DNA of 64,000 nucleotides, taken from Leptospira wolffii serovar Khorat str. Khorat-H2 (GTDB taxonomy: Bacteria > Spirochaetota > Leptospiria > Leptospirales > Leptospiraceae). Positions 54,908-62,483 of this stretch are shown here, in pieces (position 1 is the stretch's first letter; each line of letters begins with the position of its first letter). The notes beneath the pieces were generated by a model. It was not told where the DNA came from, searched no databases, and saw only the letters and a list, made by a program, of their open reading frames with translations. The position numbers and the translations under genes were made by a program. The stretch covers positions 244,907-308,906 of the forward strand of contig NZ_AKWX02000012.1 in NCBI RefSeq assembly GCF_000306115.2. The letters run 5' to 3'.

Positions 54908-55843
54908 CTAAAAACGAAACTCCAGCTCCGCCTTCCATCCGGAGGAGGGGAGAGCGCCCACATACTCGACCGTCGGAGAAATATTCCATTTACTTAATAC
55001 AGGAGAACCCGGTTCCGTATCCATCCCGGAATTATACTGTTTGTAGGTGAAAAATCCGTCCAGGAGTACGAAGATCAGGAATAAACCTACGGAGGTCTCT
55101 GCTCTTTTGGAATATTCTTCTCTTGTGATGGAACGGTCTCCGGAGGGAGTGTAAACCCGATCTTTGAATTCTTCTCTTCTAAGGAAAGCCGCAATCAGGT
55201 AATTTCCGTTATCCGTTTGGTTGAATTCCCGGACCAAAAGTAGTTGCCCCAACCTTTCACGATCCGTAGTCGCGGACTCAGGAGTCCGGGCATAGGATAA
55301 GGCCAAAAGAAAGCTAAGTCCTTTCGAAAAAGATAATGCGATTCCTATGTCCCGACGGGGTTCCGAAATCAATGCGGACCAGAAAGGAAAGGGGACCCAA
55401 TATAGATTCGGTTTGGAAACCGTAGGAAGATTTTCGGAAACTACGGGCGGATTCGCATTCTTCTTCTCTTCCGGATCTTTTTTGGGAGTCGTCTCTTTTT
55501 TCTCTATAGTTTCTTTCTTAGGAGTCGCGTCCAGAGGCGGAGGTGCCGGATTAATCTTCTCTTTTTCCTTTTCAGGAAGAGGAGTTTTCTCCTTCACCTT
55601 CTTGCGTTTTGGAGGAGGCGCTTTGATTTCACCTGGCTCGATGGATTTCAATGATTCGAGAGGAAAAGTCTGAACGGATCCGTCGGTATTCTCTACTTGG
55701 ACGGATTTACCTTCTATTCTACTCTTTACGTTCTTAAAGCTTCTGCCGTCTTTGAGGCGAACCGTATCGGGGAAAACGGAGGAATACTGTATTAGAAAAA
55801 GAGAAAGGGAAAGAAGGGAGAAAAAACGGATCCGTTTTCTCAT
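54908..55843 (-). CDS. Exported protein with Lys/Pro-rich linker, third gene of an ECF sigma operon
   Basis: 311 residues. Signal peptide FFSLLSLSLFLIQYSSVFP, a short SH3-like beta domain (VRLKDGRSFKNVKSRIEGKS, then VQVENTDGSVQTFPLESLKS), a long Lys/Glu/Pro linker and a C-terminal hydrophobic domain (FPFWSALISEPRRDIGIALS; VGLFLIFVLLDGFFTYKQYN). The ending AELEFRF resembles a barrel end, so outer-membrane anchoring is possible. It overlaps the FecR gene by four bases and is therefore a likely target or sensor of that system. The same VRLKDG-type fold ends the FecR protein (RILLKNGSVKKGTSLLQKGD). Confidence 0.75.
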   Translation of the reverse strand: MRKRIRFFSLLSLSLFLIQYSSVFPDTVRLKDGRSFKNVKSRIEGKSVQVENTDGSVQTFPLESLKSIEPGEIKAPPPKRKKVKEKTPLPEKEKEKINPAPPPLDATPKKETIEKKETTPKKDPEEKKNANPPVVSENLPTVSKPNLYWVPFPFWSALISEPRRDIGIALSFSKGLSFLLALSYARTPESATTDRERLGQLLLVREFNQTDNGNYLIAAFLRREEFKDRVYTPSGDRSITREEYSKRAETSVGLFLIFVLLDGFFTYKQYNSGMDTEPGSPVLSKWNISPTVEYVGALPSSGWKAELEFRF

Positions 55844-56892
55844 TCGAACTCTATCCTTTTGATTTCGGAGGCCTTGAATTCCGTCACGGAATCCTTATCG
55901 ATGAGGATATAAATATCGCCCTTTTGTAATAGACTCGTCCCCTTTTTGACGGATCCGTTCTTTAATAGGATACGATTTCCCGGCACCTCGCTTGCTTCCG
56001 GATAGAGAATCTTACCCGGATTTGTGGGAGCAGACGGAGATTCGGATTCGTAAGGCCGAACGGAATCGAAGGCTTCTATGAGGTCTTGATTTTCCTCAGG
56101 AGTAAGATCAACGGGAGACTCGGATTCGGAAGGGATGCTGACGGACTTTCCGGAAACGACGGGGATTTCGGATGTCTTTCTCTCCCAGGCAAGACTTCCT
56201 TCCAACACTTCGATTTTGACCTTATCTTCTTTGTCGGAAGAAACGCGTACCTTGGTTCCTAAGAAGCGTAGGGATTCTCCTCGAGCGAGTAATTTAAGAT
56301 CGGTAGGATATCTGCCTAAATAAGCGGGAGAATATAACGAATCGATTAAGATCGTTCCGGATTGGAAATCCAAAAGCCAAACCAATTCTTCCCTATGGAC
56401 TCGGACTACGGAATCCGGAAGAAGTCTTATCTTGAAGCTTCTACCTTTTTTATCCGAATGGAAATAGAATTCGCAAAGAGAATGTTTGCCGGAAACGATC
56501 CGCCCCGACTCGGGATTCCCGTCCGATTCGCAGGAACCGAAAGTAAGGATCTCCTCTTTCTGGACGGGAGGGAGAGGAGAGAAACGTGTGGAGTATAGAT
56601 AACCTGATAGGGAAAATAAAATCAGAGCCGCGGCGGCGAGCATTACGTATCTTCCGACGGAACGAGAGAGAGATTTAGGCTTCTCAATCGGAGGAAGATA
56701 TAATATTCCGAGATTCGCATGAACCTTGGATAAGGATTCGAATTTAGATCCGAGTATATCCGATTCAAGGATCAGATCGGATAAAAGAGAGGCCGATTCT
56801 TCTTTAGGATCCAGAAGGAATTCGGAAACGAGCTCCTCGAAAAGATACGGATCTCTTTCAAATTTTTGAATATTCTCCCGAATGGAACTCAT
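55840..56892 (-). CDS. FecR-domain transmembrane anti-sigma-like regulator
   Basis: 350 residues. A cytosolic N-terminal part (about 1-75) fits an anti-sigma domain; then one helix (about 85-103, YVMLAAAALILFSLSGYLY) and an exported FecR domain (VRVHREELVWLLDFQSGTIL; KLLARGESLRFLGTKVRVSS; VEVLEGSLAWERK-like). The C-terminus adds an SH3-like piece similar to the next gene. The four-base overlaps with the sigma gene before it and the exported protein after it mark a signalling operon. Confidence 0.82.
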   Translation of the reverse strand: MSSIRENIQKFERDPYLFEELVSEFLLDPKEESASLLSDLILESDILGSKFESLSKVHANLGILYLPPIEKPKSLSRSVGRYVMLAAAALILFSLSGYLYSTRFSPLPPVQKEEILTFGSCESDGNPESGRIVSGKHSLCEFYFHSDKKGRSFKIRLLPDSVVRVHREELVWLLDFQSGTILIDSLYSPAYLGRYPTDLKLLARGESLRFLGTKVRVSSDKEDKVKIEVLEGSLAWERKTSEIPVVSGKSVSIPSESESPVDLTPEENQDLIEAFDSVRPYESESPSAPTNPGKILYPEASEVPGNRILLKNGSVKKGTSLLQKGDIYILIDKDSVTEFKASEIKRIEFE

Positions 56893-57416
56893 AGGCCGAC
56901 TCCCTTTTTCTCTAGGCAGGCCCGTAGTTTTTTCAGGACATCGGCGTATCTTCTGCTAACGGAACGTTTCGTAATCCCTAGCTTATTTCCGATTTGAACT
57001 AAGGTACTATTCTTACCGAATTTCTCCCGGATGATTTCCTTTTCCGATTCGGGAAGAATTTTCAGGCAGTCGGAGAGGGAAACGAGTTTATGATTTCTAT
57101 CAGAGGATTCCAGGAATTCGGATTGGGGATCCGATCCGTCGACAAAGAAAGATTCCATCTTTTCCGAATCTTGGAAGGAGATTCGTTTGGATTTTTGTAG
57201 TTCCCTATAAAACAGATTTCTTCCCACGACAGAACCCCAGGAGTAGATCGAACCTTTATTAGGATCGAATTTTTCCGGATTTTTGGAGAGAATGAGAAAG
57301 ACTTCTTGGACCAAATCTTCCGCTTTCTCCCTTTCTCCGGTTAAAGAGTAGAAGTAGACGAATAATGACTTTCTGCCTTTTTCGTAAACGTCTGATATTT
57401 GTTCGGGATCCTGCAT
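56889..57416 (-). CDS. ECF-type RNA polymerase sigma factor
   Basis: 175 residues. Region 2: FVYFYSLTGEREKAEDLVQE then VFLILSK; the linker contains SWGSVVGRNLFYRELQKSKR. Region 4: LKILPESEKEIIREKFGKNS, then LVQIGNKLGITKRSVSRRYA, DVLKKLRACL, a clear HTH. Sigma-70 group 4. First gene of the operon with FecR and an exported protein; in such systems the FecR protein holds the sigma factor until a signal arrives at the envelope. Confidence 0.9.
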   Translation of the reverse strand: MQDPEQISDVYEKGRKSLFVYFYSLTGEREKAEDLVQEVFLILSKNPEKFDPNKGSIYSWGSVVGRNLFYRELQKSKRISFQDSEKMESFFVDGSDPQSEFLESSDRNHKLVSLSDCLKILPESEKEIIREKFGKNSTLVQIGNKLGITKRSVSRRYADVLKKLRACLEKKGVGL

Positions 57417-57513
57417 CTTACAAGGAAAACGGAGTCATATTCCTTGTAAGACGTCGAGCCCGGACTCTTCAATCCAATTTTAATTCTCGACTTCGATTTC
57501 CTGTTATCCGAAC

Positions 57514-58557
57514 TCATTGGCAACCTGCTGAGTCTATGGTTCCGGATCCGCTGCGCTTCGGTCCGGAATATTCATAGGATAAGGAACCCGGGGAGAGTGT
57601 GATGGAACCGGTTGCTACCCTCGTGCCGGTGATAGTCAGGGAAATATTTCCCGAAACGGGAAGACAATTCGTATAATCCCAAGTGGCATTATTATAGACC
57701 ATGGTCACAACGAAACCCGCGATATCGTGATTGATCTGAACGGTTCCGTTGATGGTGCGGGTGCCCGCATTCTTATCCATGGTTACCGTAAGAGGACTGG
57801 AGGTGCTCACGATATGACGAACGATAGCGTTACCTGATCCGTCCTTCACTTCTCTCGTCTCATCCAGAGAAAGATTGTAGGAAGATCCGGATGAGGAAAC
57901 ACTCGTCCAGGTCACGCTGATACCTACGTTTTGGTCGCCGGGAGAAGGGATGACCGAGCCGTTGCCTACGATCGAAAAAGTCTTATAGAATCTACGGGAA
58001 TTGGAAACGGATCTGGATGGAGCGATCTTTAATTGAGTGGATGCTTGGATATATGGAGAGCTTCCCGATATGTTGCTCCAATAGATCTGAGTTTCTCCGT
58101 CGTGATAGGATCTTCCTACGGGAAGGAATCTGCAGGAATGGAAAGCGTTCGTAACGGAGAAGCTGGAACTGGGAGAACCGTCGAAGAAATCCGAGCCGGA
58201 GGTAACGGTGCGAGTGAAGTTTCCTCCTCCCCAACAGGAAGTATACAGATTCATGGCTTCCAAAGAGGGAAAAATCGCATCCATAAGCTTCATCGCTAAA
58301 CTTCTCTTTCGGGAAGAATGGATCGGGATGCGATTCGCGACGATTGCGCCCTCCGTCGTTAGGGTTTCCATGGACTCCGCCGTGGCGTCTAACCCGGAGT
58401 TGGCGGCGTCCGCGATAGGATCGTTTTCCAAATGATTCGCTAAAGCCAGAAGGGCCGCGGAACTCGAAGAGGAAGATTCCGAATTTCCCTTACAGGCGCC
58501 GAAGAAAAGGGCGATACCGAAGGTTAGTAGGAAGAGTAGGACCGATAAGAGACGCAT
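57514..58557 (-). CDS. Lipoprotein of a CWGGG/HCRFLP family, member 2
   Basis: 347-residue predicted lipoprotein (signal peptide LLSVLLFLLTFGIALFFGAC; Cys21) followed by a Ser-rich spacer. Homologous to the protein at 46196 along its length (SCWGGGNFTRTV, FHSCRFLPVG, WDYTNCLPVSGNISLTITG), with the same four cysteines. Mostly beta, Ser/Thr-rich. No known function. It lies upstream of the sigma operon in the same direction but 97 bases away. Confidence 0.7.
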   Translation of the reverse strand: MRLLSVLLFLLTFGIALFFGACKGNSESSSSSSAALLALANHLENDPIADAANSGLDATAESMETLTTEGAIVANRIPIHSSRKRSLAMKLMDAIFPSLEAMNLYTSCWGGGNFTRTVTSGSDFFDGSPSSSFSVTNAFHSCRFLPVGRSYHDGETQIYWSNISGSSPYIQASTQLKIAPSRSVSNSRRFYKTFSIVGNGSVIPSPGDQNVGISVTWTSVSSSGSSYNLSLDETREVKDGSGNAIVRHIVSTSSPLTVTMDKNAGTRTINGTVQINHDIAGFVVTMVYNNATWDYTNCLPVSGNISLTITGTRVATGSITLSPGSLSYEYSGPKRSGSGTIDSAGCQ

Positions 58558-58636
58558 AGAATACCTCGGACAAAAATGTCATCGAAGTAAGTACGCGTCT
58601 CGAATCGGAGAGGGACGCCGATTTCTAAAAAAAAAA

Positions 58637-59077
58637 TCAGAGTGGAGGAGTCATCCCTGTGGAGATAGCGATCCGGTTCCAGGAGTTGATCGTATTGATC
58701 GCGACGATCAAGGCGATGATTTCCTTTTCATTGAATTCCTTTTTAACCCTTTCATAGACTTCTTCCGGAAGACCGTGTTCCGAGATGCGGGTAACGTATT
58801 CGGTCAGTTCTAAGGCGGCTCTTTCTTTGGAAGAATAAAAGCCCGCTTCTCTCCAGGCGTTCAGAAGATAGATTCTCTTTTCCTGCTCGCCCATGGCTCG
58901 AATATCTTTCGTGTGCATGTCGATACAGAAAGCGCAGCCGTTGATTTGAGAGGCGCGAATTTTAACGAGCTCGTATAGAATGGGTTCTATACCCGCATTC
59001 TTAGCGAAGTTCTCCATCTCGAGCATTTTCTCCAGAACCTGAGGAAAGACTTTAGCGTAATTGAATCTTGTGTTCAT
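58637..59077 (-). CDS. Carboxymuconolactone decarboxylase / AhpD-like protein
   Basis: 146 residues, all-helical. Redox pair and general base in NGCAFCIDMHTKDIRA (C-x-x-C...H), the AhpD signature, and WREAGFYSSKERAALELTEY. It probably acts as a small peroxidase or disulfide reductase; the decarboxylase name is historical. ATG at 59077. Confidence 0.88.
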   Translation of the reverse strand: MNTRFNYAKVFPQVLEKMLEMENFAKNAGIEPILYELVKIRASQINGCAFCIDMHTKDIRAMGEQEKRIYLLNAWREAGFYSSKERAALELTEYVTRISEHGLPEEVYERVKKEFNEKEIIALIVAINTINSWNRIAISTGMTPPL

Positions 59078-59194
59078 ATTTGTATCCTTTATAAAAGGAA
59101 GACGCTCTTAAAAAGGATCCGTGACAGAGCCGGGAAAATTTGTAGGAGTTCCAAAGAAAAGATACGGACGGCTCCTCGCCGAGGCTCGGACCGA

Positions 59195-59262
59195 GCTGCT
59201 ACGGGTTCGCTAACGCTCATCCAGGCTTCGCCCGGACTAAAGCCCTTCGCATCTCTGCCGCG
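59195..59262. repeat. Dispersed intergenic repeat, copy 3
   Basis: Begins GCTGCTACGGGTTCGCTAAC, like 27955, and ends CCCTTCGCATCTCTGCCGCG (59243-59262), a 19 of 20 match to 28040-28059. Located between an AhpD-like gene and the end of the metal-rich operon. Confidence 0.6.
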
Positions 59263-59292
59263 AGTATAACGGCAGAAGAATACGATATTAGA

Positions 59293-60450
59293 TCAGAACA
59301 CCATTTGGGCGGTCAGGTTGACTACCGACTTGGTTCCTAATTGAGGGCCGTTCAGATGCTGGTAGAACGGTGCTCCGTACTCGGTTTGGATTCGAGTCTC
59401 CGAGAATAGGAATGGAAGTCGGAGATTCAGGCCGACAAAGGCGAGACCTCTTCTTCCTCCCTGAAGATTGGGATCGTTTTGGGGATCCATTTTCTGGTCC
59501 AGAACGGGATCGCTTCCTACGATATTGTCCCATTTTTGGTATTGGATTCTTCCTAATAGGGAAGCCCAATCCAGAATTTTATATCCGAACCAGAAGGACG
59601 CATCGTATCTATTTCCGAATCTGTATCCGTTATCGTTCTTTCCGTTGCGAAGAGTCGCTAAAACTTGGGAACCCCAGAAGTAATTTCCGGAATTTCCCGT
59701 GTAGGTCAATCCTGGCGAAGGATTGTAAGTTCCCGTTCCCGGTTGCATATTATAGGGAACCCTGGAGCGGGCCATTCCCATCGATAGTCCCATGGAATCG
59801 GACTGATCGATGGATCCCGTGGGAAAACTCATGCCGAAGTTCAATAGCAAAGTGTGATTCTCTCTTTGTAGAAATCGATAGGAAAACTGACCTTGTATGT
59901 CTCCGACTCCGGAGGAACTCATATAGGATTTGAGATAGGTTCCTTGGCTCATCATCTCCATGGTGTTTCGAACGAAGGGGATCATAAGCATGACCGAAAA
60001 ATTCTCGCCGATAGTAGTCATGAAGCTCGCCATATGCATCTCCATATTCATTCTCTCTGGAACCATCATGTAGGTGGAGAACCCTTTACCGGGTTCTCCT
60101 ACGGGAGTGCCCCCGCTCGCGGAGGTCGCGTGAGGGAGGAGCATGGGGAGCGCTCCGTTGATCCTATCGGATCCTCGGTACAGTCCCTGCATATCCATGA
60201 GCATATAACGATATTCTACCATAATCTTTCCGGGCTCATGGATATGAGTTCCCATGAGTCCTGCGGGTGATTCCATTAAATGATCGGTATGTTGCTTCCC
60301 TTCCTTCAAATCTCCGTGCCCCTTGTGCTCCTCATGGTTATGAGGAGCAGTGTTTTTATTCGAATCGAGGGTCCCCCCCTGAGAGAGGAGGGGATTTTTG
60401 GAGAAGCAAATCAGCAATAGAATCAGGAATGCGTATTTTTTACATTCCAT
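59293..60450 (-). CDS. Met/His-rich outer membrane protein
   Basis: 385 residues. Signal peptide KYAFLILLLICFSKNPLLSQ, then a His-rich stretch (HNHEEHKGHGDLKEGKQHTD) and a Met-rich body (YRYMLMDMQGLYRG; MMVPERMNMEMHMASFM; MLMIPFVRNTMEMM), then strands typical of a porin-like transporter (SYRFLQRENHTLLLNFGMSF; ASFWFGYKILDWASLLGRIQ; RLPFLFSETRIQTEYGAP) ending in TAQMVF. The His and Met density suggests binding of copper or silver. Third of three genes; overlaps the upstream gene by 11 bases. Resembles transporters found near metal-handling genes in other bacteria; untested. Confidence 0.75.
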   Translation of the reverse strand: MECKKYAFLILLLICFSKNPLLSQGGTLDSNKNTAPHNHEEHKGHGDLKEGKQHTDHLMESPAGLMGTHIHEPGKIMVEYRYMLMDMQGLYRGSDRINGALPMLLPHATSASGGTPVGEPGKGFSTYMMVPERMNMEMHMASFMTTIGENFSVMLMIPFVRNTMEMMSQGTYLKSYMSSSGVGDIQGQFSYRFLQRENHTLLLNFGMSFPTGSIDQSDSMGLSMGMARSRVPYNMQPGTGTYNPSPGLTYTGNSGNYFWGSQVLATLRNGKNDNGYRFGNRYDASFWFGYKILDWASLLGRIQYQKWDNIVGSDPVLDQKMDPQNDPNLQGGRRGLAFVGLNLRLPFLFSETRIQTEYGAPFYQHLNGPQLGTKSVVNLTAQMVF

Positions 60451-61804
60451 GCATTCCTCCCATATCCATAGAACCGGAACTGCCGGGAGAGAATACGGTC
60501 GTGTAGCTAGGGTTTCCGCCTACTGTAAGAGTTCCTACCGGATCGAGTCCTGGGTTAAAGACGGTGATCGTACCGTTGTTGTAATTCGGAACGATCCCGC
60601 CTAGTAAGGACGAACCGGAAGTAAGAAAGGAGAAGCTACGATAGGATTGGTTCGTACTTCCTACGGCGATTTTCTTGGATAGGGTCAACTCGGGAAGAGC
60701 CGAAGTGTCATAGACGTAGAATTGATCTGTTGCGGTTCCGGAATCGGAGGATGCGCTGGCAACGACGAGGAACATTCCGTCCGGAGTCAGTTGGATATCG
60801 GAGAAACCGGTGCCATTGACCGAAATAGGAGTGCCGAGAGAGCCCATATGGAGATCGATCGAGAGTAGTAATCCTTTGTTCGGAGAAGCGGAAGTGTCCG
60901 TCCCGGAAAGGATCAGGTATCTACCGGTAGAATCTATTTTAAGAATATTGTATTTAGTTCCTACATTGTTAATGCCCGTAGCCAACGCGCCGGTATTTCC
61001 GTTTCCGGTAGGGTCTATCACCGCAATACTTCCCGTGCCGGAAGATAGATACGTGTAGAATTTGTTGGTATGAGCGGAATACACGATCCCTTTGGGAGTG
61101 CCGGATAAACTGATCGTGTTCAATAGGGTAGAACTTAAGAATGTGGCGGAACTCATATCGTTGTTCACCACACTGATCGTATTATCTCCCTGGTTGGTTA
61201 CTAGTCCCAGGTAAGGTGCCATGGTTTGGGAGGCAGCCTCATGGGGGCCTAAGCCCACACAAACGGAAGCATGGACGTGAGCCAAAGCGACCGGATCCAT
61301 ACTGTCGTGAATTACGCTAAAGGAACCCTTGGTCGGTTGGCTGGGGCAGAGTATGGGATCCGCTCCCGTTCCGTCCCCGTCGTTCATGAGCCAACTATGA
61401 TGGGAGATGACGGGATCCGGATATAATCTTCCCGGTTTCGTTCCTACATTCAATGTCTTTAATATAGGATTGGACTGTCTTGCGTCTATGATTTGGATGG
61501 AGTTGCTTCCCGGAATGGAAACTATGATATGACCCGATCCAGTACCCGTCGCAAGAATGCCTGTGGGGAGACCTAGCGGAGAGATTGCCGGATAAAGAGA
61601 GACTTCTCCCGAGTTTGTCCGATTGATCGCGTTCACTCCGTAGCTTCCTCCTTCGTTGGAGACGTAGGCTAAGGCTTGGGTTTGGTTTGAGGAAAGGAGT
61701 CCCATCGCGACCATGGCTTCGGCGGTGCCAGAGCTTTTGGATACGGTGCAATTCGTAAGACATGAGAAAAATGAAATATAAAAAATCGTCCGTAAAGATT
61801 TCAT
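60440..61804 (-). CDS. YVTN beta-propeller lipoprotein with Met/His-rich tail
   Basis: 454 residues from the ATG at 61804. Lipobox FFSCLTNC; then repeated blade-like segments (GHIIVSIPGSNSIQIIDARQ; GLVTNQGDNTISVVNNDMSS; KFYTYLSSGTGSIAVIDPTG; RYLILSGTDTSASPNKGL; MFLVVASASSDSGTATDQ; GGIVPNYNNGTITVFNPG) typical of YncE/YVTN propellers. Histidines in a central part (VISHHSWLMND; ALAHVHASVCVGLGPHEAA) and a C-terminal MDMGGMHGM suggest metal binding. Second of three genes in the Cys/His/Met-rich operon. Confidence 0.78.
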   Translation of the reverse strand: MKSLRTIFYISFFSCLTNCTVSKSSGTAEAMVAMGLLSSNQTQALAYVSNEGGSYGVNAINRTNSGEVSLYPAISPLGLPTGILATGTGSGHIIVSIPGSNSIQIIDARQSNPILKTLNVGTKPGRLYPDPVISHHSWLMNDGDGTGADPILCPSQPTKGSFSVIHDSMDPVALAHVHASVCVGLGPHEAASQTMAPYLGLVTNQGDNTISVVNNDMSSATFLSSTLLNTISLSGTPKGIVYSAHTNKFYTYLSSGTGSIAVIDPTGNGNTGALATGINNVGTKYNILKIDSTGRYLILSGTDTSASPNKGLLLSIDLHMGSLGTPISVNGTGFSDIQLTPDGMFLVVASASSDSGTATDQFYVYDTSALPELTLSKKIAVGSTNQSYRSFSFLTSGSSLLGGIVPNYNNGTITVFNPGLDPVGTLTVGGNPSYTTVFSPGSSGSMDMGGMHGM

Positions 61805-62024
61805 AACGATTACCAATATGATTAATTTATTTAAGTCTTTCCGGAAGAGGAGGCGAGACAAGGATCGGTCGGCCTCGTTTTTTCCGGATAAAAAATCCGA
61901 GAATTAGAAAACGAGAATATATTGGATGCCGGTCCGAATCATGGAAGCAGGAAGGATAAGAGTTCCATCCTAATTCCGAAAAATGAGAGTCCGCCGGAAA
62001 ACGGAACCTCACGCGCCCATTGGA

Positions 62025-62483
62025 TCAATGTTCGGGAGGCCTTAGGAAAAGGAGGAAATGTCCCGGGAATAATTCCGGATCCGGACCGATCCAGAGTTCC
62101 GAGGAAATATAATACGGTTCCAAAGCGGAAGGCGAGACGCTCTTAAGATAAAAGGAGGAGAATAGAGTGCGGGCCTTCAAATTCTTATCATGTTTTTTGC
62201 AAGAACATGTGTGAAGATCGGTTTTTGCTTGGGAAGAATGGCAGTTCGGCACTTTTCCGATTTGGGAATCGGAATGCTCCTGAGAATCTTCCATCGTTTT
62301 TCCCTGGGATTGGAAGAAGCGATCCTCCGGACTCACGGAATGCGTTTCCTGAGAGGAGGCATGATTACAGGTGCAGATTAAACTTTCGTAATCGGCGTTT
62401 AGAAATGCGGAATATACAGATTGGGCCCCGAATGAGAATACGATGAAAAGGACGAAAGCCCGATTTCGGATCGAGAGCGCCAT
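62025..62483 (-). CDS. Small exported Cys/His-rich protein
   Basis: 152 residues. Signal peptide FVLFIVFSFGAQSVYS; mature part has CTCNHASSQETH, VPNCHSS and DLHTCSCKKHDKNLK: five cysteines and many histidines, a pattern of metal-binding or metal-buffering proteins. The C-terminus is hydrophobic and Pro-rich (FPGHFLLFLRPPEH). It begins the operon whose other genes encode a Met/His-rich propeller and outer membrane protein; the gap to the second gene is 220 bases. No family assigned. Confidence 0.7.
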   Translation of the reverse strand: MALSIRNRAFVLFIVFSFGAQSVYSAFLNADYESLICTCNHASSQETHSVSPEDRFFQSQGKTMEDSQEHSDSQIGKVPNCHSSQAKTDLHTCSCKKHDKNLKARTLFSSFYLKSVSPSALEPYYISSELWIGPDPELFPGHFLLFLRPPEH

